This document shows positions 21,848-30,931 of a DNA stretch of 64,000 nucleotides, one piece after another. Each line of letters opens with the position of its first letter. Positions within the stretch are counted from its first letter, which is position 1. Source of the DNA: Acinetobacter piscicola (GTDB lineage Bacteria > Pseudomonadota > Gammaproteobacteria > Pseudomonadales > Moraxellaceae). The DNA lies in contig NZ_CP048659.1 in the NCBI RefSeq assembly GCF_015218165.1, positions 248,001 through 312,000 on the forward strand, given 5' to 3'. The position numbers were made by a program, and so were the translations under genes. The notes under the pieces were generated by a model. It saw only the letters and a list, made by a program, of their open reading frames with translations, was not told the origin of the DNA and did not search any database.

Positions 21848-21930
21848 GAGGCCACAACAAAAGTTGCACATTGCTTTGTATGGAATGAATACATAATATA
21901 AAGATTGATCTTGAGCATCGAGTTATTCTA

Positions 21931-22248
21931 ATGAAATTAAATTCATTCTCACCTATTCCTGAAGATGATGAAGAACTGCATCTTCCAGCATTAGTTTATT
22001 GGTCATCTTTAGGTGATCTAGAACAAGTTGAGAAGTGTCTTGCTGATGGGATTGATGTAAATACTACAGATGACGAAGGCTATAGTGCTTTGCATGCTGC
22101 TGCTGAAAATGATCATTTAGCTGTTGTAAAATTATTGATAGTACATGGCGCAGATGTGGCATATAAAGCTGAATATACTGCTTTAGAACTTGCTGAAATG
22201 GCTGAAAATACGCAAATCGTCACCTACTTAAAAAATTTAAAATCATAA
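21931..22248 (+). CDS. Small ankyrin-repeat protein
   Basis: The product is 105 residues. An acidic N-terminus is followed by ankyrin-type helices: LPALVYWSSLGDLEQVEKCLADGIDVN in two parts, then the canonical DDEGYSALHAAAENDHLAVV repeat and a C-terminal capping repeat ending TYLKNLKS. That is about three short repeats, with no signal peptide and no other domain. It probably binds another protein. Single-domain ankyrin proteins of this size are widespread in Acinetobacter; no partner is evident. It has its own terminator. Confidence 0.85.
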   Translation: MKLNSFSPIPEDDEELHLPALVYWSSLGDLEQVEKCLADGIDVNTTDDEGYSALHAAAENDHLAVVKLLIVHGADVAYKAEYTALELAEMAENTQIVTYLKNLKS

Positions 22249-22265
22249 AAATTTCAAAACTAAAA

Positions 22266-22298
22266 AAGAAACCCCATCATCCTGACGGGGTTTCTTTG
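22266..22298 (+). terminator. Rho-independent terminator after ankyrin gene
   Basis: GAAACCCC/GGGGTTTC stem at 22268-22275 and 22287-22294, followed by TTT. Confidence 0.8.
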
Positions 22299-22336
22299 TA
22301 TTGGTGAGTTAGATTTGACTCCTGTCGAATCTCACG

Positions 22337-22432
22337 TTCCTGATGCTCAGACTGATGATTATTGTTTTATGTCTGGGAAACTTCCTGTTCCCTATGTGTC
22401 TAGAATAGATAATTTAGAATGATCTATTCTAG
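22337..22432 (+). ncRNA. Candidate small RNA, copy 1 of a repeated module
   Basis: In a gene-free stretch the module CCTGATG ... GGAAACTTCCTGTTCCCT ... TAGAATA occurs at about 22339-22407 and again about 315 bases on. It is followed at once by a perfect 11-bp inverted repeat, CTAGAATAGAT 22400-22410 and ATCTATTCTAG 22422-22432. No protein frame fits. The duplication and hairpins suggest a structured RNA or a small mobile repeat; I recognise no named family with confidence. Confidence 0.35.
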
Positions 22433-22532
22433 ATGAGATTTTCTGTAATTGATGTAGGTGATTTCTTACATGGTGATGGGAATATCATGATTTGATTTTA
22501 GGTATTTTCATAATCAATATTTTGTAATTGAA

Positions 22533-22564
22533 AAAAGCCCCGATGTTTGATCGGGGCTTTTCTA
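22533..22564. terminator. Strong bidirectional terminator inside gene-free region
   Basis: Perfect 12-bp stem AAAAGCCCCGAT/ATCGGGGCTTTT with a GTTTG loop. No protein gene ends within 280 bases upstream on the plus strand or starts nearby on the minus strand, so it probably ends an RNA transcript that includes the module at 22337. Confidence 0.85.
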
Positions 22565-22650
22565 TGATCTGTTTATTGTCGTTTCTACTTATAAATTTCT
22601 TTTTCACTTATTCGTGTATTTTTTATTATTCATCCCCAAATATCATCTAT

Positions 22651-22773
22651 CCCTGATGAGCTTTGCCAAACTCCCTATTGGCTTTTTGTTATATGGAAAC
22701 TTCCTGTTTCCTGATGTATGTAGAATATCCAAAACATAGGATGAGGAAAAGCTGTCAAAAACCTCAGTTTTTG
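22651..22773 (+). ncRNA. Candidate small RNA, copy 2 of the repeated module
   Basis: Second copy: CCTGATG at 22652, then GGAAACTTCCTGTTTCCT at 22695-22712 and GATGTATGTAGAATA. Its hairpin GGAAAC/GTTTCC is perfect, whereas copy 1 has GGGAA/TTCCC, so pairing is kept although bases differ. A CAAAAAC/GTTTTTG hairpin follows at 22756-22773. A 60-codon frame across this stretch has no ribosome site and no familiar features. The rest of the 22299-22942 gap shows nothing else apart from the terminator at 22533. Confidence 0.35.
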
Positions 22774-22942
22774 TACGCAATGGATTACAACACCATTGAT
22801 ATTAAAAGAAGTGCTTTTGAACGATTTTTTATCTTAGAAAAATGAAAAGAATGACCTCAATTTGTCATCAAATTTACCTAAAACGGTCATTTCTATAGGT
22901 TTAAATGAAAGCATTTATTGATGAAAATAAGTGACCATTCAC

Positions 22943-24190
22943 ATGATGAAGAAATTATACATTGCACTGTTAACTACGGGTCTTTTCACTTTAACAGCAT
23001 GTAATGACGATGATCACGACGTGATAGCTGACTCCAATATAAAAGAGCCAACGTTAGTGTCTTTTGCACAATTGGATGTTGAAACTTATGCCGCAGGCCC
23101 GAACTCAGGTTTGGCTGTGAAAGGAGGGAATGGTATTTTTCCACCCTTTAAAGGTCAGCCTGTACAAGGTTTTTCAGGTGCTTTAAAAAATACTGATGGG
23201 ACGTATATGGTTATGGCAGACAATGGTTTTGGTGCACAAGACAATTCCGCCGATTTCTTATTACGTATTTATCAAATTAAACCTGATTTTAGAACAAAAA
23301 CTACGGGTTCAGCTCAAGTTCAAGTGATGAGTTTTATACAGTTACGTGATCCGAATAAATTGATTCCTTTTGATATTATCAATCAAAATACCACTGAGCG
23401 TCTGTTGACAGGTGCAGATTTTGATCCTGAATCTATTCAAAGAACAGAAGATGGTAGTTACTGGATTGGGGATGAGTTTGGTCCATATTTACTGCATTTT
23501 GACAAAGACGGTGTGTTATTAGATGCGCCGATTTCATTGCCAAATCCATTACAATCAGGAACTGAATTACGTTCGCCACAAAATCAATTGAATAAAGCGA
23601 ATATTGATTATATTGCCCCATTGGTACAGCAAAGTGGTGGTTTTGAAGGCATGGCACTGTCTAAAGATGGTCAATATCTGTATCCATTATTAGAAAAGCC
23701 ACTTAAAAATTCAGCAAAACGTCAGTTGATCATTTCTCAGTTTGATCTTAGGCAAAAGGCATATACAGGCAAATATTATTTGTTTGATTTACATGATAAA
23801 GCCACTGCGATTGGTGATTTCCAACTATATAGTAATGACGCTGGTATTCTAATTGAACGTGATGATTCTGAAAATAAATTAGAGGGTTATAAGAAGCTTA
23901 TTCATGTGAAATTGGGTCAATCAGGGCAAACGATTCAGAGTCATGAATTGGTTGATTTGATGAAGATTCACAATCCTAATGCACTGTATGGGACGGCGCG
24001 TACAGGAGATGTGGGCACAGGTGTAAATTTTGCATTTCCATTCTTTACCATTGAAGATCTGATTATTGAAAATAAAAATACACTTACAGTATTGAATGAC
24101 AATAATTTTCCGAGCTCTTCAGGACGTAATGCAAATAAAGCAGACAATAACGAGATGATTCAAATTCGATTGCCTAAAGATTTGTATTAA
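22943..24190 (+). CDS. Phytase-like/esterase-like lipoprotein (PF13449 type)
   Basis: The product is about 415 residues. A signal peptide ends in the lipobox LTAC, so it should be lipid-anchored at Cys19-20. The mature part looks like a beta-propeller of the phytase-like family, with GFSGALKNTDGTYMVMADNGFG, GADFDPESIQRTEDGSYWIGDEFGPY and GGFEGMALSKDGQYLYPLLE, each in pieces. Asp- and Glu-rich metal sites (FDPESI, GDEFGP, GFEGMA) are typical. Members act on organic phosphates or are annotated only as esterase-like. Start is ATG 22943 or 22946; an upstream GTG at 22931 is less likely. Terminator follows. Confidence 0.78.
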   Translation: MMKKLYIALLTTGLFTLTACNDDDHDVIADSNIKEPTLVSFAQLDVETYAAGPNSGLAVKGGNGIFPPFKGQPVQGFSGALKNTDGTYMVMADNGFGAQDNSADFLLRIYQIKPDFRTKTTGSAQVQVMSFIQLRDPNKLIPFDIINQNTTERLLTGADFDPESIQRTEDGSYWIGDEFGPYLLHFDKDGVLLDAPISLPNPLQSGTELRSPQNQLNKANIDYIAPLVQQSGGFEGMALSKDGQYLYPLLEKPLKNSAKRQLIISQFDLRQKAYTGKYYLFDLHDKATAIGDFQLYSNDAGILIERDDSENKLEGYKKLIHVKLGQSGQTIQSHELVDLMKIHNPNALYGTARTGDVGTGVNFAFPFFTIEDLIIENKNTLTVLNDNNFPSSSGRNANKADNNEMIQIRLPKDLY

Positions 24191-24206
24191 GTTCTATGCG
24201 TCAAGC

Positions 24207-24236
24207 TGAGCGCCTAAATTAGGCGCTTTGTTTTTA
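24207..24236 (+). terminator. Terminator after phytase-like gene
   Basis: GCGCCTAA/TTAGGCGC stem with a tiny loop, followed by TTTGTTTTT. Confidence 0.75.
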
Positions 24237-24282
24237 TCTGCATGATAAACAGGCGTATACTGTACCGACATCAGGAGTAATT

Positions 24283-25500
24283 ATGTCTGACACAGTTGAG
24301 TCTGCGGTTTATATCGAATATGGCACACGTCCTTTTTATGCCATTTTATTGTCGCTATTCTTAGCAGGATTCGCTGTCTTTTCATCGCTGTATTGTGTAC
24401 AACCGATGATGCCTTTTTTAGCCAAATTTTTTCAAATTAGCCCTACACATAGTAGTTTTCCACTGTCATTTTCGACCATTGCTTTGGCTTTAGGTTTGTT
24501 ATTTGCAGGTCTTATTTCGGACAGATTTGGTCGTAAGAAGATCATGGTCATTGCTTTATTTTCCACAGCAAGTTTGTTATTGATCAGTTCATTTTTACCG
24601 TATTGGGAAATTTTTCTCATAACTCGAATGATGATTGGTTTAGCAGTCAGTGGTGTTGCCTCAGTGGCGATGACTTATATTGGTGAGGAAATTGCACAAA
24701 AAGATGTTGGCTTTGCGATGGGATTGTATATCTCAGGCACCGCTATCGGTGGCATGGGTGGGCGTTTAATTGCTGGGGTGTTATTGGACTTTATCTCATG
24801 GCAAACGGCAACGCTGATCATTGGTTTGTTAAATTTGTTGATTGCTTTCGTTTTTTATATTGCTTTGCCAAGTTCGAAACATTTTAAAGCTTATCCGATT
24901 CAACTGAAGCGCTTTACTGAGTCTTTTCGAAAAAACTTAGCAGATCGCAAACTACGCTTATTGTTTATTGAAGGTTTTATTCTCATGGGCTGTTTTGTTA
25001 CAGTTTTTAATTACATGAGTTATCACTTGTTAGAAAAACCTTTTGAGTTGTCTCAAACATGGATTGGTCTGATCTCGATTGCTTATTTATCAGGAATTTA
25101 CAGTTCACCGCGTGCTGCAAGTTGGAGCCGTCAATTTGGACGTGATAAAGTCTTGATTACGATGTTTTGCACCATGATCTTGGGTTTGTGGATCATGTTG
25201 ATTCCATCGCTTTGGGTGGTTTTGCTGGGTTTGTTGATTTTTACTTTTTCATTTTTTGCCGCACATTCAACGTCAAGCAGTTGGGTATCGGTTCAGTCTC
25301 TAAAATATCGTGCAGTAGGATCATCACTGTATTTATTTTTCTACTATTTGGGTTCTAGTTTTTTAGGCAGTGCCAATGGATTGGTTTGGGAAAAATATGG
25401 ATGGTTTGGATTAACCCTTACCATCACAGTGATCTTATTACTTGGCGTATGTATAGCTTACAAGTTATATCAAATGCAGAAAATTACGACAAGTGATTAA
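24283..25500 (+). CDS. MFS transporter, YnfM-like
   Basis: The product is a 405-residue, 12-helix major facilitator protein. It has the DHA1 features FSSLYCVQPMMPFLAKFF in helix 1, GLISDRFGRKKIMV between helices 2 and 3, and LITRMMIGLAVSGVASVAMTYI in two parts. The CxQPxxP start is typical of YnfM-type inner-membrane exporters of arabinose or drug-like compounds. AGGAG lies 5 bases before the ATG. Its TAA overlaps the stop of the converging hydrolase gene in the four bases TTAA. Substrate is unknown. Confidence 0.85.
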   Translation: MSDTVESAVYIEYGTRPFYAILLSLFLAGFAVFSSLYCVQPMMPFLAKFFQISPTHSSFPLSFSTIALALGLLFAGLISDRFGRKKIMVIALFSTASLLLISSFLPYWEIFLITRMMIGLAVSGVASVAMTYIGEEIAQKDVGFAMGLYISGTAIGGMGGRLIAGVLLDFISWQTATLIIGLLNLLIAFVFYIALPSSKHFKAYPIQLKRFTESFRKNLADRKLRLLFIEGFILMGCFVTVFNYMSYHLLEKPFELSQTWIGLISIAYLSGIYSSPRAASWSRQFGRDKVLITMFCTMILGLWIMLIPSLWVVLLGLLIFTFSFFAAHSTSSSWVSVQSLKYRAVGSSLYLFFYYLGSSFLGSANGLVWEKYGWFGLTLTITVILLLGVCIAYKLYQMQKITTSD

Positions 25501-26516
25501 TGATTTAAGTGACTTTGAATAAACTCAATACTGCTTTTTTTCAGTTGCTCCAATGCTTCAGCTTCTACAGGATAATGTCCACCTTTGGGTAACATCACCA
25601 CTTGATGTGGAACAGATAAGCGTTCAAGTACAGGTTGGCTCAGTTGTAAGGGTGTCCAATGGTCTTCCTCAGGTTGTGTTAGGAGCACAGGGCATTGGGT
25701 AAAACTGGATAAATTATATTTAGGTTTATAGTTCATATAGCTGTTTAAAAACTTGATCGACATGGCATTACCTGCCGAAGTATTGTCATTGAGCATAATT
25801 TTTAAAGCTTGTGGGTCGTTGGTAAGTGCATACATTTTAGACACTAAGGACATAGGTAAAGGAACACTGTTCACTACAGGCGTTATTGCACCAATTTTCA
25901 TGCCTGGTAAAAGTACAGGGCTTAAGTAGCTAAAACGCATCGTTCCTTTTTTTACCGCTAAACGTTGTTGGTCTAAAAAAGTCATTCCAATGATCCCTTT
26001 GACATGTTTATTTTGCATTGCGACATGCATAGTGAGCATGCCGCCTGCAGATAAGCCATACAGGAAAATTGGACGTTGATCTTTTTGTGCTTCAGCATCA
26101 ATAAAATCACTGACCAATTGCACCCAATCATCATAACGAATAGCACTTTTTGATGGGTATTGTGTGAGCCCATAACCTGGTAAATCCAATGCCATTGTTT
26201 CATAGCCTGCCTGTGCTAAGGGGTGACCTAAAATCAGACTGAGCTGTCGTCCATTTGTCCCAACACCATGTAATAAGATCACTTTTGCAGATGCATTGGG
26301 TTGTGGATAGTAGTCAACATGAACATTGGTTTTTTGCCATTGCCAAAAATATTCTTGTGGCTGATTGTTTTCATCGAGTTGATAAGCTTCAGGCAAACGG
26401 GTTTGTAAATCTTTCCATGCTTGTTGATTTTTATAAAATTTTTCTTTGATTGGTGCTGACCAACCTAAGGTTTGAAAAAACATTAGAAAAGACAGCAGGA
26501 TACGTTTTAAAAACAT
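25497..26516 (-). CDS. Exported alpha/beta hydrolase
   Basis: The product is 339 residues with a short signal peptide (FFQTLGWSA|PI). The alpha/beta hydrolase core has the oxyanion-hole segment ILLHGVGTNG, the nucleophile elbow GLSAGG (Ser156), an acidic residue in QPEEDHWTP and the catalytic His in GGHYPVE near residue 317. It is probably a periplasmic esterase or lipase-like enzyme; the substrate is unknown. It converges on the MFS gene, sharing a 4-base overlap at the stops. Confidence 0.82.
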   Translation of the reverse strand: MFLKRILLSFLMFFQTLGWSAPIKEKFYKNQQAWKDLQTRLPEAYQLDENNQPQEYFWQWQKTNVHVDYYPQPNASAKVILLHGVGTNGRQLSLILGHPLAQAGYETMALDLPGYGLTQYPSKSAIRYDDWVQLVSDFIDAEAQKDQRPIFLYGLSAGGMLTMHVAMQNKHVKGIIGMTFLDQQRLAVKKGTMRFSYLSPVLLPGMKIGAITPVVNSVPLPMSLVSKMYALTNDPQALKIMLNDNTSAGNAMSIKFLNSYMNYKPKYNLSSFTQCPVLLTQPEEDHWTPLQLSQPVLERLSVPHQVVMLPKGGHYPVEAEALEQLKKSSIEFIQSHLNH

Positions 26517-26871
26517 GACCTATTTCTCATTTTTATTTTGAGATAGATTAGTCTGATTCGCGCGTGAAGAAATATGCAAAAAGTATTATTTATTTGTTAT
26601 AAAATGAACAAAAATGCAAGTATTGATATTTTATTTATGATTTATAAGGAAATTTTAAATTTCTTTAAATCCGTCATTTGTCGGAAAAGGTTGGAATTTT
26701 GCAACAAAGCTTAAATCTTGCTGACTTTTTCGACTTTTTCGACTTATTTGTTCTGTGTAAATTATAATCAAACATCATGAATCAAATTCATGGTAAAATG
26801 ATCAGCTTTCATCTTTGATCAGATTTTATCTGATATCAGATCTTCCTTCTGCCAGCCGAGAATTGCTAGCC
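26517..26871. promoter_or_regulatory. Intergenic region with ygiQ promoter elements
   Basis: The stretch is AT-rich. TATAAT occurs at 26763-26768; a -35 candidate TTCGAC lies 19 bases before it, which is long. GACTTTTTC is tandemly repeated at 26723-26745. A perfect 7-bp inverted repeat CATGAAT/ATTCATG is at 26776-26792, near the expected transcription start. No gene is seen. Confidence 0.4.
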
Positions 26872-29283
26872 ATGTCTACTGCTTATACCATGCAGACGGC
26901 GCCTAAGGCGTTGTTTGATTACGACAAATATTGGGCATCATGTTTTGATCCTGCACCATTTTTGCCGATGTCACGTGAGGAAATGGATTTACTCGGCTGG
27001 GACAGTTGTGACTTTATTTTAGTCTGTGGCGATGCTTATATTGATCATCCGTCTTTTGTTTCGGGCATTATTGGTCGTGTGCTTGAAGCGCAAGGTTTCC
27101 GTGTTGGTATTATTGCACAGCCCGACTGGACTTCGGCTGAAGCATTCAAAGTCTTGGGTAAGCCGAATATTGCATGGGGTGTGACCGCAGGTAATATGGA
27201 TTCTATGATCAACCGTTATACGGCAGATCGTAAAATTCGTTCAGATGATGCCTATTCTCCAGATAATCAACCCAACAAACGTCCAGACCGTGCTGCAACT
27301 GTGTATTGTCAGCGTTGCCGTGAAGCCTTTCCTGATGTGCCAGTGTTGTTAGGTGGGATTGAAGCTTCTTTGCGTCGTATTGCACATTATGACTATTGGT
27401 CAGACAAAGTCCGCCGTTCAGTATTGATGGATTCAAAAGCAGATTTGTTGATGTACGGTAACGGTGAGCGTTCAATCGTAGAAGTCATGCATCGCCTTGC
27501 TAAGGGTCAAAAAATCCATGAAATCACCGATGTTCGCGGTACAGCATTTATTATCAATAAAAATAATCGTGCCTCTAAAGCACAGTTTGTAGAAATTGCC
27601 TCCAATGATGTCGATGCGATTGGTCGTGTAGATCCAATCATCAATCCTTATGTGATGACGGAAGATTTGGATGGCTGTGAAATTGAAAAAGATAAGGGCA
27701 ACTCTTTAACCCAGTATCAAAATTTCCAGAAAGAAATTGTGGCGAATCCAATTGTCCGAGAAGGTGACAACTTAGATGAAAATACGCAGATTGTTCAATT
27801 ACAACCTGCCTCTAAAGCCATTAAACACAAATTGCCACCCCGTGAATTGGCAGTCATTCGTTTACCTGCTTTTGAAGACGTAGCGAATGATCCTGTTTTG
27901 TATGCACATGCCAACCGTATTCTGCATTTGGAAACCAATCCGGGGAATGCACGTGCTCTGGTTCAGAAGCATGGTGAGCGTGATGTTTGGTTAAACGCAC
28001 CGCCAATTCCATTAACCACGGAAGAAATGGATTATGTGTTTGACTTGCCATACGCACGTCTGCCACATCCTGCCTATGGTGAGGCACGTTTCCCTGCATT
28101 CGACATGATTAAATTCTCTGTAAATATCATGCGCGGCTGTTTTGGTGGTTGTACCTTCTGTTCGATTACAGAACACGAAGGGCGTATTATCCAGAACCGT
28201 TCCGAAGAATCCATTTTACGTGAAGTGGAAAAAATCCGTGATACAGCACCGGGCTTTACGGGTATTATTTCAGACTTAGGTGGCCCAACGGCGAATATGT
28301 ATCGCTTGGCTTGCAAAGATCCTGAAATTGAGAAAAACTGTCGTAAGCCTTCGTGTGTATTTCCGGGTGTGTGTCAGAACTTACATACGGATCATGCACC
28401 ATTAACGCAGTTGTATCGTAAAGCACGTGCTTTACCGGGCATTAAAAAGATTTTGATTGGTTCGGGACTACGCTATGACTTAGCGGTATTGAACCCTGAA
28501 TATGTCAAAGAGCTTGTACAGCATCATGTCGGTGGTTATTTAAAAATTGCGCCTGAACATACCGAAAAAGGTCCATTGTCGAAGATGATGAAACCTGGGA
28601 TCGGAACGTATGACCGTTTCAAACAAATGTTTGACCGTTTCAGTAAGGAAGCGGGTAAAGAGCAGTATTTGATTCCGTACTTTATTGCTGCGCATCCAGG
28701 TACGACTGATTATGACATGATGAATCTGGCGATCTGGTTGAAAAAGAACGGTTTCCGTGCCGATCAGGTACAAACCTTCTATCCATCACCAATGGCAACA
28801 GCGACCACCATGTACTACACAGGTAAAAACCCACTGGCTAAAGTGGCACGTTATACTGAAGATGTCGACATCGTGAAAGGTGAGAAACGTCGTCGTCTGC
28901 ATAAAGCATTCTTGCGTTATCATGATCCAAACAACTGGCCTTTACTACGTGATGCGTTGAAGGAAATGGGTCGTCAGGATTTGATTGGAAACTCGAAACA
29001 ACATTTGATTCCGACTTATCAGCCCGCAAGTGTTGAGGGTGAGTACAAGTCTGCACGTAAGAAAAACTCAAGCGTGGCGGGCGACTCACAAAAACGCACA
29101 GGTGAACAAGGTAATCGAAGCAAAGCGGAACAAACTCAGTCACGTCCATCGAATACGAAAAAACGTCCTGAACGTGGGCAGATCTTGACACAACATACAG
29201 GTTTACCACCACGTGAAACAGGTGATAAAAAACCGTTTGGCGGTAATGGTAAAGGAAAGTCTAAGCCAAAAAATAGAGCTTAA
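26872..29283 (+). CDS. ygiQ: YgiQ-family radical SAM protein
   Basis: The product is about 803 residues. The YgiQ N-terminal region ([33 protein letters not shown]) is followed by a radical SAM core with CxxxCxxC as CFGGCTFC (Cys423, 427, 430 from the chosen start), which binds a 4Fe-4S cluster and S-adenosylmethionine. The tail (about 730-803) is Lys/Arg/Ser-rich and low in complexity, as in many YgiQ proteins. Biochemical role is not known. ATG 26872 starts the conserved part; an in-frame TTG at 26815 would add 19 residues and is unlikely. Confidence 0.92.
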   Translation: MSTAYTMQTAPKALFDYDKYWASCFDPAPFLPMSREEMDLLGWDSCDFILVCGDAYIDHPSFVSGIIGRVLEAQGFRVGIIAQPDWTSAEAFKVLGKPNIAWGVTAGNMDSMINRYTADRKIRSDDAYSPDNQPNKRPDRAATVYCQRCREAFPDVPVLLGGIEASLRRIAHYDYWSDKVRRSVLMDSKADLLMYGNGERSIVEVMHRLAKGQKIHEITDVRGTAFIINKNNRASKAQFVEIASNDVDAIGRVDPIINPYVMTEDLDGCEIEKDKGNSLTQYQNFQKEIVANPIVREGDNLDENTQIVQLQPASKAIKHKLPPRELAVIRLPAFEDVANDPVLYAHANRILHLETNPGNARALVQKHGERDVWLNAPPIPLTTEEMDYVFDLPYARLPHPAYGEARFPAFDMIKFSVNIMRGCFGGCTFCSITEHEGRIIQNRSEESILREVEKIRDTAPGFTGIISDLGGPTANMYRLACKDPEIEKNCRKPSCVFPGVCQNLHTDHAPLTQLYRKARALPGIKKILIGSGLRYDLAVLNPEYVKELVQHHVGGYLKIAPEHTEKGPLSKMMKPGIGTYDRFKQMFDRFSKEAGKEQYLIPYFIAAHPGTTDYDMMNLAIWLKKNGFRADQVQTFYPSPMATATTMYYTGKNPLAKVARYTEDVDIVKGEKRRRLHKAFLRYHDPNNWPLLRDALKEMGRQDLIGNSKQHLIPTYQPASVEGEYKSARKKNSSVAGDSQKRTGEQGNRSKAEQTQSRPSNTKKRPERGQILTQHTGLPPRETGDKKPFGGNGKGKSKPKNRA

Positions 29284-29644
29284 ATTTTAGAAGATGTGCT
29301 AGGTTAAAAGAGGGTGCTTAAGCATCCTTTTTTAACATTACATAAATTGTCAAACAATATGACCTATCTTTTATCGGTAAAAGTTGAAATTTCTGATGAT
29401 TATCGCTATAAATGAAATATGGGAATGTCATTTTTTTGTCATAAGAAAAGCGTATCTTAGCGTTGTAAAATAAAATTGTTGATCAATTGAACAAAAGTAA
29501 GATAACTATAAGCCAATAGGTGAATTTTAAAGTGAATATGAAATCTAATACTTTAGATGATACCTTTAACTTATTGATAGAAAAGTGAAATAAAAAGCGG
29601 TATAAAAACCAATAAATTATAAAAATAGATAAGGAATTTAACTC
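29284..29644. other. Intergenic region ygiQ to DUF2726 gene
   Basis: A short hairpin GGGTGC/GCATCC at 29312-29327 followed by T6 may end the ygiQ message. The rest is AT-rich, with a 16-codon frame at 29538-29588 that has no supporting features. AAGGA at 29633 serves the next gene. Nothing else is seen. Confidence 0.5.
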
Positions 29645-30178
29645 ATGGATTTACTGTTACTTGTAACGCTTGCAATATTGGCTGTTGTAAGTGTTATTGC
29701 TTATAATGGATTGAAGAATAAGCAAAAAATAGATAGTCCTTTAAGACAGCGTGCTGTTTTTAATTCACATGAATTAATGACGTATACACGTATTCAAGAA
29801 ATTTTACCTTCTGCAAATATTTTGGCACATGTATCTTTTGATGCATTGTTGACCACTAAATATTTACATACACGCCGTAAATATCAAAAAATGTTTGCAG
29901 ATTTCGTTGTGTTAGATCATGAATTTAAAGTCATTGCGGTCATTACATTAGATGATCCGAATGTTATGAAATGGATGAATACCGAACAAAACCAAGATAC
30001 TTTACTTGAAATGGCGGGTTATCGTGTGATTCGTTATCAAGGTGTGCCAGAGTATCAACAATTACGTGAAGACTTCATGGCAGTCGGTGCACAGAGTCAT
30101 GAGACTTTGACCACGCAACCAGCAGCTGGTTTAGAAGAATATGCAGAACGTTTAGCTCGTCCTCGTGTCTTTGGCTAA
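29645..30178 (+). CDS. DUF2726-domain membrane-anchored protein
   Basis: The product is 177 residues with one N-terminal membrane helix (about 3-20) and then a DUF2726-like domain: LMTYTRIQEILPSANILAHVS, KYQKMFADFVVLDHEFKVIA and YRVIRYQG. The DFVxxD and VxVxxLDD pattern recalls restriction-endonuclease-like folds, which DUF2726 is thought to resemble, but I cannot confirm active residues. AAGGA lies 9 bases before the ATG. Function is unknown. A clear terminator follows. Confidence 0.75.
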   Translation: MDLLLLVTLAILAVVSVIAYNGLKNKQKIDSPLRQRAVFNSHELMTYTRIQEILPSANILAHVSFDALLTTKYLHTRRKYQKMFADFVVLDHEFKVIAVITLDDPNVMKWMNTEQNQDTLLEMAGYRVIRYQGVPEYQQLREDFMAVGAQSHETLTTQPAAGLEEYAERLARPRVFG

Positions 30179-30180
30179 TA

Positions 30181-30212
30181 AAAAGTGCATGTATACACCA
30201 TGCACTTTTTTA
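30181..30212 (+). terminator. Rho-independent terminator
   Basis: AAAAGTGCATG/CATGCACTTTT stem with a TATACAC loop, T-run to 30211. Confidence 0.88.
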
Positions 30213-30236
30213 TGTCATTAAAGTGTAGTATTAAAA

Positions 30237-30590
30237 TTAGGCTTTTACAGCAACTACTGTAAGTTCAACTAAAACCTTGGGATCATATAATTTTGCTTCT
30301 ACACAGGTACGTGGCAGTGCTTCAATATCTGCAACCCATGCATCCCAAACTTCATTAAACGCAGCATAATCTTTTTCTATATCTTTTAAATAGATCGTTA
30401 CGGACATGATCTGGCTTTTGTCTGTACCTGCATCTGCGAGGAAACGATCAATCATATCAAAAGTTTGTTGGGTTTGACCTTTGATGTCTAAACTTAAATC
30501 ACTTGCCAATTGACCTGCCAAATGTACTAAATTTCCTGAAATTGCCACTTCTGAAAAGCGTGGAGTAATGTGTAAACGTTGTACAGCCAT
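30237..30590 (-). CDS. RidA/YjgF-family protein
   Basis: About 117 residues, the normal size of the trimeric YjgF/YER057c/UK114 family, whose archetype RidA hydrolyses reactive enamine/imine intermediates of amino-acid metabolism. Visible are HLAGQLASDLS, QTQQTFDMIDRFLADAGTDKSQI in two parts, VTIYLKDI and the ending LPRTCVEAKLYDPKVLVELTVVAV with the conserved Arg in PRTCVEA. It is one of several RidA subtypes, so the substrate is not certain. The start could also be ATG 30602; neither has a clear ribosome site. Confidence 0.88.
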   Translation of the reverse strand: MAVQRLHITPRFSEVAISGNLVHLAGQLASDLSLDIKGQTQQTFDMIDRFLADAGTDKSQIMSVTIYLKDIEKDYAAFNEVWDAWVADIEALPRTCVEAKLYDPKVLVELTVVAVKA

Positions 30591-30656
30591 GCGAATACTC
30601 ATCTATTTTTTTATCGCTGAATTTTACGTGATGATCTTGCGTATGAATATGTGTTT

Positions 30657-30872
30657 TTAGGGAAATAGGTAAATTTTTTCCATATGTGATAAATATTTTT
30701 CTTTAAAAATCATCATAATTTTTTGTTCAGGACAAATGATGATATTACCTAAGTTGAAAAATACGATATGGGCTTGTCTGAGTTGATTTAAGCAAAAAGC
30801 AATAGAGCTATGTGTGGGGCACAGTTGTGGTAGCCCATGAATATTGTCAAGCGTAAACATCTGATTTTTCAT
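30657..30872 (-). CDS. Small hypothetical protein downstream of creD
   Basis: A 71-residue frame starts at ATG 30872 with AGGTGA 5 bases upstream, an excellent ribosome site. It reads with MFTLDNIHGLPQLCPTHSS, a hydrophobic middle (HIVFFNLGNIIICPEQ) and a basic end. I do not recognise a family. The clear ribosome site and the location 60 bases after creD on the same strand argue that it is real, possibly co-transcribed with creD. Confidence 0.5.
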   Translation of the reverse strand: MKNQMFTLDNIHGLPQLCPTHSSIAFCLNQLRQAHIVFFNLGNIIICPEQKIMMIFKEKYLSHMEKIYLFP

Positions 30873-30931
30873 ATTTTCACCTATCAAGGTTATTAAAAAT
30901 GAAGGCTATACACCTCCATTTGCATACTGTT

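Noticed and set aside
22663-22845. 60-codon plus-strand frame (MPNSLLAFCYMETS start)
   Set aside because: It runs through the repeated hairpin module, has no ribosome site and no family resemblance; more likely RNA sequence.
29538-29588. 16-codon frame upstream of the DUF2726 gene
   Set aside because: Too short, with the nearest ribosome-like AGGTG about 15 bases away; chance is likely in AT-rich sequence.
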